Shown piece by piece: positions 12,144-23,534 of a DNA stretch of 60,000 bases (position 1 is the first letter of the stretch; every line of letters starts with the position of its first letter). The position numbers were made by a program, and so were the translations under genes. Under the pieces are notes generated by a model. It worked only from the letters and a program-made list of their open reading frames with translations. It searched no databases and was not told the DNA's origin. This DNA is from Cryptomeria japonica (Eukaryota > Streptophyta > Pinopsida > Cupressales > Cupressaceae), in the NCBI RefSeq assembly GCF_030272615.1, contig NC_081405.1, positions 648,311,420 through 648,371,419 of the forward strand, written 5' to 3'.

Positions 12144-12151
12144 TATAAATA
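12144..12151 (+). promoter_or_regulatory. candidate TATA box of the hAT-like relic
   Basis: TATAAATA lies about 270 bases before the first ATG of the transposase-like frame. A GTGAGT donor at 12,343 and a TAG acceptor at 12,397 could bound a 5' UTR intron, but 55 bases is short for a plant intron, so that part is doubtful. Confidence 0.4.
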
Positions 12152-12416
12152 CACTCTTTCTTACAATTTGTTTGTATTTGATTAGTAAATTGGGAGCTCT
12201 TGAGTCTCAATTCGCATTCCGCAAATTGAGTTGAAAATTCAAAGTTCATTCACATTGTAGGGCGGAGGGTCAGAGTTACAATCCTACAACATAGACCCAG
12301 GCATTCCTAATTCCTGATTCAGATAATTGAGAAGGCATAAAGGTGAGTAATCATTTCTTCATACTTGATGGTATTACTTTTAACTTTTAATTCGTAGTGA
12401 GAGGTCAAGACTCAAG

Positions 12417-15245
12417 ATGTCACAGTTAGACATGGGTTAGACTCCTCAGGGTGGTGAAGGGATTGAGATGTCACACAAGGGTGAGACTAAGACTCCTCAA
12501 GGTGGTGAAGAGATTGGGATGTTAGACAAGGGTAATACTCCTTAGGGTGGTGAAACTGAAGGGATTGAGAGGGCATCAAAACCCCCAAAACTTAAACTTA
12601 AAGATACTACCATAAAGTCTTTCTTTGGAATTGGCAAAGTTTCTGGTCCATCAACTTCTACAGTTGCAGAAGCCATTCATAGTAGCTCACCACCACCACA
12701 AGGTGGGATTGTCATTGAGTTAAATGCATCAAATGAGGATGACAATACTGACACGACAGAAGATGTTGTAAGGGATACACACAATGAGATAATTCACTTG
12801 GATGCAAATGCTAGTACGGAAGATGATGTTGGTAGGAGGACAAGAAAAAGGAAAGTAAAACTGGGGTGAGAGTGGGAGATGACAAGAAGTTTTAAGATTG
12901 GTTGGGTAGAAAAGTATCAATTCATTGAACAGGTCCCAAACAATGATGAACAACCAACAAAATGCAGGTGTAAGATTTGTAGCTGAAAAACTAAAAGAGA
13001 GAAGAAGATGTAGCTAAAGTTTAACACCACAGAAAAGCATATTGGTAAGGTTTATGAAAAATAGATCATAGACGGAAAGGAAACACGAGTAGTAAGATGG
13101 AAATCAAAGGAAGAATGTCCTCATGTTAAGTATGCCGCAGAATATGAATAGCATAACCACAAAATGACACTGATTGGTAATAGTAGATTTGGAAATACAA
13201 TCAAGGCTGGGCTTGAACATACAGCGAAAGATGCAAACCTGGCAAAGATTGTTCAAATGAGTGTTATTTTTCATATTATGTCGAGAGGGCGTCCTATGAA
13301 AGATTTCCCAGAATTTAGTAATTTATTATCTTTTTTAAATGTTCCTCACTATCCTATGTCACATCGGTCAATAAACGCTGGATGGGAAATGACAAACTAT
13401 CTCGCTGAGGTGGAAAAGAAAAAATTACAAGAGAGTGTAGAAGAGTCAAATTTTATTTCATTATCCATAGATGACATTACTATGGTAGATAACATTGCTT
13501 GGGTTTGTATGCATGTGTATACCATAAAAGAACACGTCCACCGAGCTCATCTACTCTGTGTTCATAAAATGAGGGGCAATTCAACAGCAGAAAAGCTATA
13601 TTTGGAAGTTAAGAAAGCTTTGAATGAAATTGCTGGTATGGGTGACCTGACAATTGCCAAGAAGTTGGTGTGTGTTGGAGCTGATGGAGCTACAATAATG
13701 CAAGGTCAAAGGACCAGTCTTTGTGCAAGATTACAAACTAGTATTGCACCATACATGGTTGACATTCACTGCATGGCCCATCGAATGAATTTAGCATATA
13801 GAATTGTAAGCAATTTCCCTACAATGTCAAAAGTTGAAGATCTGGTCCATGAGCTCCACTCATACTTCTGCTGAAGTCCTAAACATTTTGTATAATTTCA
13901 AATTTTTGCTGAGGGAGTAACAAGAGGAAACAAGCTTCTCAAGGATGTTGAGACTAGATGGATCTCCTTGCATGGACCAGTGGAACGAGTTCTAACAGAA
14001 TATCAATCCTTGATCGGACTAATGTATGAGCAACACCTCACAGTAGACAAAGCTCCTAATCTCTTACATAAGTTAAGTGATATAGAGACTCTGTTAAGTT
14101 TAGCTAGTCTTCTCCCCATGCTGGATTCAATAAACAAACTTGTTAAGAAAGCCCAAGATAGAACTATGTATATCAATGAGTATAGCACTCTACGTAAAAT
14201 GACATGCTTGAGCCTAGATGGTCTATATTCAGATCTAACAAGGTGAAGCCCAAATTTTTTTAGGTGGTAGATAACTACAGATTTGAATCATGCTAAAAAA
14301 TTTTAACATTTCAATATAAAAAATGAGTTATGTGTCTTTGTAAAAGGATTTCAGATACCAATGCACCAATCTAAGACGGGCAAGCAAGGCAAAGCACTAA
14401 CAGTTAAAAAGGAAGATTTTGATAGGATTGTTAAATCTGTTAGTGATAATTTGAAGTCTATTGCATATGAACTTTCAACTGAGATTCATGAAAGATTTCC
14501 TCGAGAAGAAATAATTGAAGCCATGGGTTGTGTGTATCCTCAATTTTGGCATTCAATGGGAGATAATTCAAATGATGCAAATATGTATAATAAAAAACTA
14601 AAGGAATTGATATTGACATTTTCAAAAGATGCATATTGCAATGGACAGTCAATAGAAGGAATTTTAAATTCAAATCATCTTAGAAAACAATGTAAACAGT
14701 TTGCATTGGTTATGAAATAGCAGTTGGTTAACTTGGGGAATCCATTTGAACCTAGATCAATCACAGGGATTTGGAAAAGGATAGATCAAAGTGAAGCATT
14801 GTGTATTGCAATACCAGAATATTTGAAACTTGTTGATTTATGTCAAACAATGATATTGGGGTTGGTGAAAGATGAGAGATTTTTCAGTGCATTAGGGCTT
14901 TTGAAATCAAAGATCAAAAATAAATTAGACAAGAATTTGGAAACTTGCTTGAGGTTGTTTGTAACCTAGTATAATGTTAGAGATTTTCCTTATGATAGGG
15001 CACTAGCAATCTGGGATTCCATGCATGAAAGACGAGGGGTGTGCAACACTTTAAAAGCTGGTGGTGCTACTGCTAGTGCTGGTGCTGAGACAAATGAATA
15101 TGATGGATCGTAGACTCAGAGTCAGCATGAAGATGAAGACCTTTTTGAATACATGACTCAGAATGAAGATGAACCTGTTAGTACTAGTCAGTTTCCGGAT
15201 TTTGAGTCCATTTGGGATATAGAAGCCTTGGAGTCATTGAAGTGA
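12417..15245 (+). pseudogene. hAT-like transposase (ZNF862/KIAA1586-type), degenerate
   Basis: From the ATG at 12,417 to the TGA at 15,243 one frame can be followed for about 940 codons. It has roughly 15 in-frame stops and no net frameshift. The N-terminus is acidic and Ser/Thr-rich. A cysteine pair (CRCKIC, about 12,963) suggests a BED-type zinc finger remnant. The middle has the RNase H-like transposase feel (FISLSIDDITMV; VCVGADGATIMQG; VDIHCMAHRMNLA). The C-terminus keeps the hAT dimerisation signature: ERFFSALGLLKSK, then NLETCLRLFVT and YDRALAIWDSM. hAT proteins cut and paste DNA; this copy cannot. A domesticated hAT-derived gene that later died is an alternative. I could not identify terminal inverted repeats or an 8-bp target duplication. 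Confidence 0.8.
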
Positions 15246-15756
15246 ATTAGCAGTCAGTTTATATGTATTTATAATTATACTATAGTTCTTGAGTCATATT
15301 ACAATTTCAATTTGCAAAATTGCAATACTATAGTTGTCATTGATGATTTTTGATATTGTATTCCTTGAATTTGTCAATCAGAATAGATACTTATTTCATA
15401 TTTTTAATTGTGAACTTGAATTATTAGTAATTTGGTATTTGGTTCCACATTATGTTTAACATGAAATGCAACAATTCGTGTCACAAGATCCATAAAATTA
15501 TTCATATTGCATAACTGTTACTGCTAGAACCTTTCTACCATTCTATATTAAATGCTTAACATGATATTTATGGCGATTAGGGTTTTATGTTTTTTTTTGT
15601 CTTCATTGTCTAGTAAATAGAAGTTGTCGCACGTTGAAAATTTGAGTTGTCCTCTCTTTATTTGTCCATGTCAACCTCAAGTGTGGTCAAATGGTTGGTC
15701 AAAAATGGCTAATGTTTCATCTCTAACTCGTAGATAAATTTCATGTTTAACAATTT
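15246..15756. other. spacer between hAT relic and motif array
   Basis: AT-rich sequence following the transposase stop. It probably includes its 3' flank. Nothing further was recognised. Confidence 0.4.
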
Positions 15757-16179
15757 AAGTGGCGACTTAGTGAGTGTTGGTTTGGGTTTAAATCATGAGG
15801 TCTCTAGTTTTTTGAGTGTTAGCATTTTATGTTACCGAGCTGGAGATTGTTAATGAAATTGCTTTGGTCGTGACATCTCGAATTGGTTTGATGCCATGCA
15901 TTATAGCTGCGAGAGTTAGTGAGTAAGTACTAAGTCATTAATGGTCTGTGTGCCACTGCTCGCTCCTGTTTATGACAGTGAATACTAAATTAACATAAAA
16001 CATCGATTTTTGTTCAGACTCACTGGGTCACTGTGGTCAAGAGATTAATTTTTTTGAGATTTTATGGTTATTGCTAGCTCATAGGTCCTTTATCATCAAG
16101 TCAGTTTAAGTCGTGAGCTTGCGAGTACTAGGAGATTTTAGTTGTCACTACCTCGCAAGATGTTATGCATTTGACCATT

Positions 16180-16720
16180 TTATGTTGTGAGGTTGCGACT
16201 AGGTGTGATTTTATGTTGTCGCAAAGTCGCGAGGTGTTCGTGGTTAAGTCATTTTAATTTGCAATCATGCGATGTGGTTGGTATCGCAGCTTAGTTGGTT
16301 TTGTCACTTGCTCCGTAGGTTTTGAAGTTGTTTAGCATTTTAAGTTGCGATTTGGCGATAGGTAAGTTTTGGTTTGATTTTGTGGTCATCGCATGCTCGC
16401 GGGTTTGTAAGTCTTAAGTCAAAAAGTGTTGCGAGCATGCGATGGTCGTTAAGTGCCTTGTTGTTGCAGGATCACAAGGGTTTAAGTCAAGTTAAGTTTC
16501 TAGTTGCGAGCTTGCGATGAAATAAGTTATTTTGTTAGATTTGCAGTGGTCACCAACTCACAGGTAAAGAAAGAATATTGTAAATGTTGTTGCTAGGTTG
16601 TGACTGAAGGGCTTGATGAAGATCAACGACTATTGCTCACTCACGAGCTTCTTTGAGGATTTGTAAAAGGGGTTGCGAGCTTGCGATTAAGAGGATTTGG
16701 TAGCATTGTCGCTAACTCGC
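16180..16720 (+). repeat. 540-bp direct duplication, copy 1
   Basis: Matches 16,938-17,477 at a constant offset of 758 bases, for example gttgcgatttggcgatagg at 16,344 against gttgcgatctggcgatagg at 17,102. It covers about 13 of the alternating motifs. Confidence 0.9.
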
Positions 16721-16769
16721 CGGTTCCTTTCCAAATTGTTATAACTGGTTGTGAGTGTTCAATTAATAT

Positions 16770-16937
16770 TAATGAGACTTGAGAGAAGTGACGGCAGCCA
16801 AATACCATAAATTGCATGATTGAGCTGAGATTTTGACATTTGTATAATTACATTAATGCCACACTAGTTGGTTCATGCAAGCGTGGCAAATGGAAATTAA
16901 TGAGACTTGAGAGAAGTGACGGCACCCAAATACCATT
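16770..16937 (+). repeat. linker repeat in the duplicated block
   Basis: Contains atgagacttgagagaagtga twice (near 16,773 and 16,899). A third related copy sits near 17,640, with a shared downstream segment (ccaaataccataaattg, gagctgagattttg). So the larger tandem unit is motif array plus this linker. Confidence 0.8.
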
Positions 16938-17477
16938 TTATGTTGCGAGGTTGTGACTAGGTGTGATTTTAGGTTATTGCAAGGTCGCGAGGTTTTCCCC
17001 ATTAAGTCCTTTTAATTTGTGATCATGCGATGTGGTTGGTATCACAACTTAGTTGGTTTCATCGCTTGCTCGTAGGTTTTGAAGTTGTTTAGCATTTTAA
17101 GTTGCGATCTGGCGATAGGTAAGTTTTGGTGTGATTTTGTGGTCATTGCATGCTCGCGGGTTTGTAAATCTTAAGTCAAAAAGTGTTGCTAGGATGTGAT
17201 GGTGGTTAAGTGTCTTGTTGTCGCGGGATCACAAGATTTTAAGTCAAGTTAAGTTTCTAGTTGCGAGCTTGCGATGAAATAAGTTGTTTTGTTAGATTTG
17301 CAGTGGTCACTAGCTCGCAGGTAAAGAAAGAATATTACAAATGTTGTTGCGAGGTTGTGGCTGAAGGGCTTGATGAAGATCAACGATTGTCACTCACTCG
17401 CAAGATTCTTTGAGGATTCGTAATAGGGGTTGTGAGCTTGCGATTAAGAGGATTTGGTAGCATTATCGCTAACTTGC
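16938..17477 (+). repeat. 540-bp direct duplication, copy 2
   Basis: Partner of 16,180-16,720. Several motif positions have lost CG dinucleotides here (gcga to gtga or gcaa), consistent with C-to-T decay after duplication. Confidence 0.9.
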
Positions 17478-17840
17478 TAACACGTGGACTTGTTTGCCGG
17501 GTTCTGTAAAAGTTTTGAATGAAAATCGGCAATCAAATAGAAGGGCATGAATTCAAATTTTGCTTGAGTACTTTAGCTTTGAAGTTTGAAATTTGAATTA
17601 ATGCCACAGTAGCTAGTTCATGCAAGTGTGGCAATTAATGAAACTTGAGACTTGAGAGAAGTGACGACACCCAAATACCATAAATTGTATGATCAAGCTG
17701 AGATTTTGTATAATTGCATTAATGCATTCTATCTTCGAGGTAATCCAGTGAATTGAGCTTTGCAACAACGTTGGAGAATTTGGAGTGTTGGGTTTGGGAA
17801 AATTTCAAAAAATTGGTTAAGTTTTTCTTCTATAGCTAAA

Positions 17841-20800
17841 ATGAGCCAGGTGATGAGTGGAACTGGAGCTTCAAAGCCCAAGCCCAAGCCCAAGCCCATG
17901 GCCATGACAACTGGAGCAGGAGGACCTAAAGGTTCCAAGGCCAGTGCCACTAAGGAAAAGATGGTTAAAAAATACAAAGAAGAATTTGTAGATTTGATGC
18001 CAGGGACTTTCATTGCTTTGAATACAAATGATTTGGCATGGAGAGATTTATGGAGCCAATGCAAAAACCCTACCATGCTTAATATGACTGGTTCTTCTCT
18101 ATTTCATTATTTCTGAAATAATAGGGTTAAGGGTGTCCTGATGTCAAACCCTTGGGATTTAAATATGGCAAAGTTAATTATGCCAGATGTGTATGTTGGT
18201 GTGGATTTGATCAAAGAGTTGGCCAAATGCTATTTCCCAGTATCTAGGGTAATCAGAAGAAAGAACCAGTCTGCCCTAGTTTCAATTAATAGAGCTAGCT
18301 TTGTTGAAGCTTTCCAGATTACTGGTGCTGCATGTACAGATATAGATTTTGAGCGGATTGCAGAGGATTATAACAAATACAAAGGTGTTATCAAGAAGCA
18401 TGCGATGCCTAGATACATGCCTAGGGTGAATAGGAAGTTGGTTGTAATTCCAAAGAGTATTAAACCACCATTTGACATCACACCATTCCACCATTATATG
18501 CATTGTACAATCTATGGATTATGTAGAGTGTTGGGTTTTGATGGAGATTCAACAGTGTCAGCTGAATTACTGACGATGGCTATGGACATTAAACACCCAG
18601 ATGTTAACAAAGATTACAATTATGTGGGCTATGTGGTTAAACACATTCATAATGCTCTAGTTGAAATTCAGAGTGGTGCACCGAACCCTACATTCAAGCA
18701 TTATTCATTGTTGATGCATTTAATCTTGTTCTATAATGTTGAGTTCGTGGATAAATAATTGGAGCTTTTCAAAGAATAATTGGGTATCTTAATGCCAATA
18801 CAAAGATGGACCCAGGTTTGGGACAGTAGTTCTCCCCATTCTTCTTTCCTTTTCTTTGAAAATCGGATTGTTTCTCCAATTATGGAAATGCTAGGAATAA
18901 ATAGGGAACGATTGTCAATTAATGTTAGGAGAGTTTTGATACCTTACCAATATGTTCCAAACTGGTCTATTTCACATAACTAGGGGGACTTTTATTATTT
19001 TGATAACTTTATTATGATCAGAGTCTATGGGTTTCCTTAGCCTCCCCATATTTTACAAAAAAAATTTCCAATTAGGATTGCTTTAATGGAGTTTATTTTG
19101 CAATTGACCCTAGTTGAAAAAGAATACCTTGAAAGACACAGGAAGGGTTCTCTTCTTCCCAGGCTTTGGATTGTGTCTAATTTTACCATTGGTAGGAGTT
19201 CCTTTGATATAGTAAACAATTTCCTTAAATAGTATAGGTTGGTTAATGTTGTGTCTAGATGATGTGATCCTGAACAATTTATTAAAGTTGCATTGCCAAA
19301 AATGACACCTTGGGCCACAATAAAGGACCATGAACCATTGGATGATGAAGATGTGGTTAGAAATTTATTGAGAAAAGATGAAGTACAAGAAAGGAGAAGA
19401 AAATGGAAAAATTTGATGAGAGTTGAAGCAGAATTGAAGGCTGCTGACCCTAGTTTCTAAGGTTTTTGCCCTGATAGCCCGTATCTGGAGAGGATTAGCA
19501 AAATGCTGAGTTTATATGAAACTCTGATGGAACAAATGCCTCAAACTCTAGAAGTGGTTGCTCAGTAGCAAGACCCCCAAGATGGACATTCTTCACATGG
19601 CAAGAGGCCACTTAGTGTGTATGCTGAAGATGTAGAGAGTGGGGATGAAGTTCAATCTACCCAAGTACTAGCTGCAAAGAAACAAAAACCCAATGAGGTC
19701 AGTACAATTGTGAGGAGAGACCCTGCTAGAGCAATTGTTATAGAATAAGGACACATCTCAGAGAAGCAGGGCAGAATGAAGAACAGGGAGAAACAAATGA
19801 AGCCCTTGCTCAAGGCTTTGATGAGCATGTGATGTTGTCAGATGTGTTCATGAAAGATGACGACTTTATTAATTCAGATGAATTTAAAATTTTTTTGACA
19901 AGGTTGAAACAAAAACAATTTAGACAAAATCTGATCATAGAGGAAGCAAATGAAGAAAAGAAATAGGAGTTCATCAATGCACTACAAGAATATGATCCTG
20001 ACATGGAGCAAATATCTTTGGAATAGACAAGACAATTGATTAAGAGTACTAGTATGATTATGATGCCTGATTGGGATATCTAGTCTACTTTTATTATTGA
20101 TCAGATTAGGAAGCAAGAGGACCCAATGTTTAAAACTGAATTTGAAATTGGAGATGTAATAAGAGGATCAGGATTTAATCCTAAGTCAAAGACACTTGTT
20201 GCTTGGTCTTTGGCCCCTTCCACTTAAAATCCCCACCTTCTAAATATCCAAGTAGAAAAGAAAGCTGACAGAATGATCTGGAACTTGCAGAACACAACTA
20301 ATAGGGAGATTGCCTCATTTTTGGCTCAAGTTTCTTTCATGAATTTGTCAAAAACAGAGGACTTGTCAAGAGATACATGAAAACATATACCCAATTGATT
20401 GCATTGTCTAAAAAATATGAAGAGACACTGATGAAGAAGGGTGCTCTGGAGGAAGAGTTAGTGGAGTTGAAAGAAAAAATTGCAAATGATGCCCCTCCAA
20501 TACAGATTACAGAATAAGTACAAGAAATTCCAGTTGATGTGACAACAAAAATGGAGGAATACATAGGGAAAATTGAAAAGCTTGAAAAGGAACAAAATCT
20601 CAAGGCTATCTATGTTGTGTCAGGAATTCTAAAACACAAGATTAATGTATTGAAAGGAAAATTGATGGTAGTGCATGATTTGAACATTTCTTTGAAAGAG
20701 GCAAGTAAAGCATCCTCTTAGGCTATCACTTTTCTTGGACCTTTGTTCAATGTTTGATCAAGAAGAAGTAGATTAATGGATAAGCTAGATACTGCAATGA

Positions 20801-21157
20801 TGTATAGTGACAAGTTCCCCCCCAAGGTCAGTGACACTTAAGACATGGTGGAGGTAATGAATGCAGCTTATGCATTTTTCACAGGGAAGGATGTGCTTAT
20901 AAATGAAAAATTGCAGACATTTGGAGAGGGTTATAGTAAATTGGTGCCTTCAATTTATTGTAGTAATGGAGATTTGAAATCAGTTTCTGATTGGACCAGT
21001 GAATTTGATTTGATTCTGGAGTAAGAAGAAATAATGAAGCATGTAATTGAACATGTTGATGTTGATTTCCTTAACGGTATGCTTGATTCACTATTCAAGG
21101 TTGAGGTTGACCATGCAAAGTTTATTGTTGAGTTTGCTATCCAAGATTCCTCACAGT
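17841..21157 (+). pseudogene. long broken coding sequence of unknown family (~1,100 codons)
   Basis: The ATG at 17,841 opens a frame that stays readable to about 19,740 with scattered stops, then continues through frameshifts (about 19,750 and 20,370) to a stop near 21,157. Order of parts: a Lys/Pro repeat head (KPKPKPKP); a dense globular region (LAWRDLWSQCKNPTM; ELAKCYFPVSRVIRRKNQSA; FVEAFQITGA; PRYMPRVNRKLVVIPKSI); a charged Lys/Glu stretch near 19,360-19,430; then coiled-coil-like sequence (KKYEETLMKKGALEEELVEL at about 20,415). The composition is clearly protein-like. I do not recognise the family. It may be an accessory ORF of a retroelement or a lineage-specific gene. No reverse transcriptase, integrase or transposase is attached. 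Confidence 0.6.
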
Positions 21158-21212
21158 AATCCTAAGCTTGTTGAATCCTCATATTATAAAAGGATTCCAA
21201 GATTAATTTGAG

Positions 21213-21257
21213 AGGGATGGCCACTTTTTCTTTTTGATCGGTAGATAGGGATGGCCA
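21213..21257 (-). mobile_element. minimal 23-bp retroposon tail flanked by 11-bp duplication
   Basis: The exact repeat agggatggcca at 21,213-21,223 and 21,247-21,257 encloses 23 bases. On the minus strand these end TACCGATC followed by an A-rich run. This matches the 3' terminus of the LINE tail at 1,671 (TACCGAT plus poly-A), so it looks like an extremely 5'-truncated LINE insertion. Confidence 0.55.
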
Positions 21258-21759
21258 GTTCGCCACTTTTATTGATGTTGAACTCGAAAACTCTTATATA
21301 GTTATAATAGCTCAATTGTTCAAGAATTTGATAAGTCCATATTTGAATCGCATTGTGAATTTACTTTCTGATATCATTATGAATATAATATCAATATCAT
21401 TTGTAGTTTGAGATCTTCACATAATTGTCTTTGTGTTGAATTTACATTTTCATTGTGAATTGAATGGTCAAGAGTTTTTCAATTTACATATGAATCTGGG
21501 TTGTGTATGTAATGTCATTATTCATAATTTCATTCCTATATATCTAGGATAAGGCACTGGTCTATTGTCTTTGAATTGTAAGTGACTCTATGCCCTAGGA
21601 TAAGGCATTGGTCTATTGTCTTGATGTTTTGCTAATTATGTTGTATTCCTATCTATTGTGGTGTTTAATACTTTCATTCTTAATACTCTTATGATTTTAT
21701 ATGCTATGGATGTTTATGTAATATATATGGAGGTGTTCTATGACTATGTTTATAATCTA
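21258..21759. other. AT-rich spacer with a short tandem duplication
   Basis: The phrase ctaggataaggcactggtct at about 21,545 recurs at about 21,596 with one change, a roughly 51-base tandem pair. No coding or element signal otherwise. Confidence 0.6.
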
Positions 21760-23379
21760 CCCACCAATTACAATGAGGTGAATCCTTAATATGATTCCAA
21801 ACTAACAAAAATTTTGCATTCTTGGGCATAATAGGATTAGGAAGCATTAAATGAAAAATTACATACACCATAACAATGCAACAAATGAAAAAAGTTAAAT
21901 CTCATGATTCTGATCATTTGAAAGAGATAGAACTATACACAAAATAAATTTATATATAACTTCTTCAAGAACCTGCACAAAGCTTGAGTTTTTTTGCAAG
22001 ATTGATATCCTGATAGATTTGATTTGATTTCTGCAATTGTGGTTTGATAAAAAAGCGAGTTCTTTGATTAGCTTGATTGCCTAGATCAGTAAGATTGAAA
22101 AATCTTGATTGATTAGATTCAGTCTAGTTTCAGGAAGGATTCATCCTATATAAGAGATGATCATAACGTCTGGTTTCAAGAAGGATTCATCTTGTATAAG
22201 ACATGATCAGAGCATCTGGTTTCAGGAAGGATACATCCTGTATAAGACATGATATATTGATTAGGTTTGATTGATTGATTTGATTTGATAAGGTTGATTA
22301 GATAAAGAACTGACAATTTGTTGATAGCAAGTTGCAGAAATATTTGGATACGCTGATTGTTGATTCTGTTGAGAGAGATAGCATAAGATTTGGGCTAGGT
22401 CGATAATATCATGAGAGAGATGAGTCATCATTTTGATTGCGTAGACACTTGTGATGATATCTTTGTTGATTCCTATGATAGATTTGACCTTGGATAAAAG
22501 GAGCTTTTAGGATCCCATGCAAGAATGAAATGCAAACTATGACCGGACCAGTCACTAGATTATTTTTCTTATTTTCATCATTGAGCTTTTGAAATGTGGG
22601 AAGTGAGTGCAAACATCGATGGTATAATTAAACCATGATGACCTGAGCACTTGTTTCTTGGATTTTGATATAGCAAGTTAACACAAGCATCGAGGTATAA
22701 TTGAATTGAGATGACCTGAGTGTTGCTTGCATAAAACAGGCAATATTAATCATTTCAACATGCAAATCAGAAATGTCTTAAATGATACTCCGATGATAAT
22801 GTCCTGAGACAAATTTGCACATATTAATGATTAATTTTCAGATAGCAAACAAGAAAAATATCATGTTTCTTCCTTGTTCCTCTAGTCAATGACATCATGG
22901 AGTCACTCATAAATCATGATAGCGAAAATCAATATAATAAAGTTGAACAATCAAGTTAAAATCATTATCCAAAAGATATTATTCCACTGAAAAGTGTGTG
23001 ATGTGCTTAGATTGATTTCGTGATAGCTTGATAGTTGATAGTTTGATCTCGTGTTCAATGTTGGATATGTCTCAATTTTCACTTGATAAGAGTTGTCTAA
23101 CTGTGTAGTCTACTTTTTTGATTAAGCTCAGAATGATCAAGAGTTTTTGCCCCTAGCTAGGTGTAGGATTTTTCCCCAAGCTTAGAAAAAAACTCGTTAT
23201 GATATATCCAATGATCCAAACCATGGTAAGAAGCCACCTAGGATGCTTGCGTTTGTGCAAAAGCTTCATGATGATCAACGCTGATGAAGGACAAATGAAT
23301 GCAAGTGGAAAATGCATGAACTAATAGATGGAAGAGCTAGCGGATAGATAGCACCTATTTGCCAGGTTTTCACCATCTA
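21760..23379. other. possible 3' untranslated region of Gypsy element 1
   Basis: No coding. It lies downstream of the integrase end of the minus-strand element 1 and has a similar style to that element's 5' leader (many gatttgat and gatgatc phrases). No copy of the 27.1-28.1 kb LTR was found here, so the left end of element 1 is unresolved. Confidence 0.35.
22133..22258 (+). repeat. tandem repeat, about 50-57-bp unit x3
   Basis: Three copies of tctggtttcaggaaggattc followed by atcctgtataagacatgatc, near 22,133, 22,180 and 22,215. The unit contains its own small inverted motif (aggat/atcct). It is inside the probable non-coding tail of element 1. Confidence 0.8.
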
Positions 23380-23525
23380 TTTTTTTTGCACTTTTTCTGA
23401 TATTTGATTTATTTTTTTATTTTTTTTCTTTTTTTCTTTTTTTGATTTTTCACTTTTTTTTTATTTTTCTAATTTTTCACTTTTTTTTTATTTTTTTGAT
23501 TTTTCACTGTTTTTGATTTTTTCTT
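23380..23525. repeat. T-rich low-complexity tract
   Basis: Runs of T broken by gatttttcac, immediately past the integrase C-terminus of element 1. On the minus strand it is A-rich. A similar T-rich run occurs at 40,430-40,460 in the leader of element 2. Confidence 0.85.
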
Positions 23526-23534
23526 GGTTTTCCA

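Larger units (their letters stand above)
15757..17477. repeat. array of GCGAG/TCGC motifs in alternating orientation, ~41-bp spacing
   Basis: Two forms recur: gttgcgagcttgcgatg and its near reverse complement gtcgctaactcgcagg. In the best part they start near 16,141, 16,184, 16,215, 16,261, 16,302, 16,344, 16,385, 16,428, 16,461, 16,503, 16,546, 16,587, 16,630, 16,671 and 16,706, close to a 41-base period, often alternating in orientation. Neighbouring motifs could therefore pair as stems. The 15,757-15,930 segment also occurs at 28,530-28,690. Unit spacers are otherwise dissimilar, which is unlike an ordinary satellite. Confidence 0.75.

Noticed and set aside
12343-12397. 5' UTR intron of the hAT relic
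   Set aside because: GT and AG are present but 55 bases is below usual plant intron length; kept only as a remark.
15757-17477. CRISPR-like array
   Set aside because: Spaced repeats, but in alternating orientation, degenerate, in a plant nuclear context and without cas genes.
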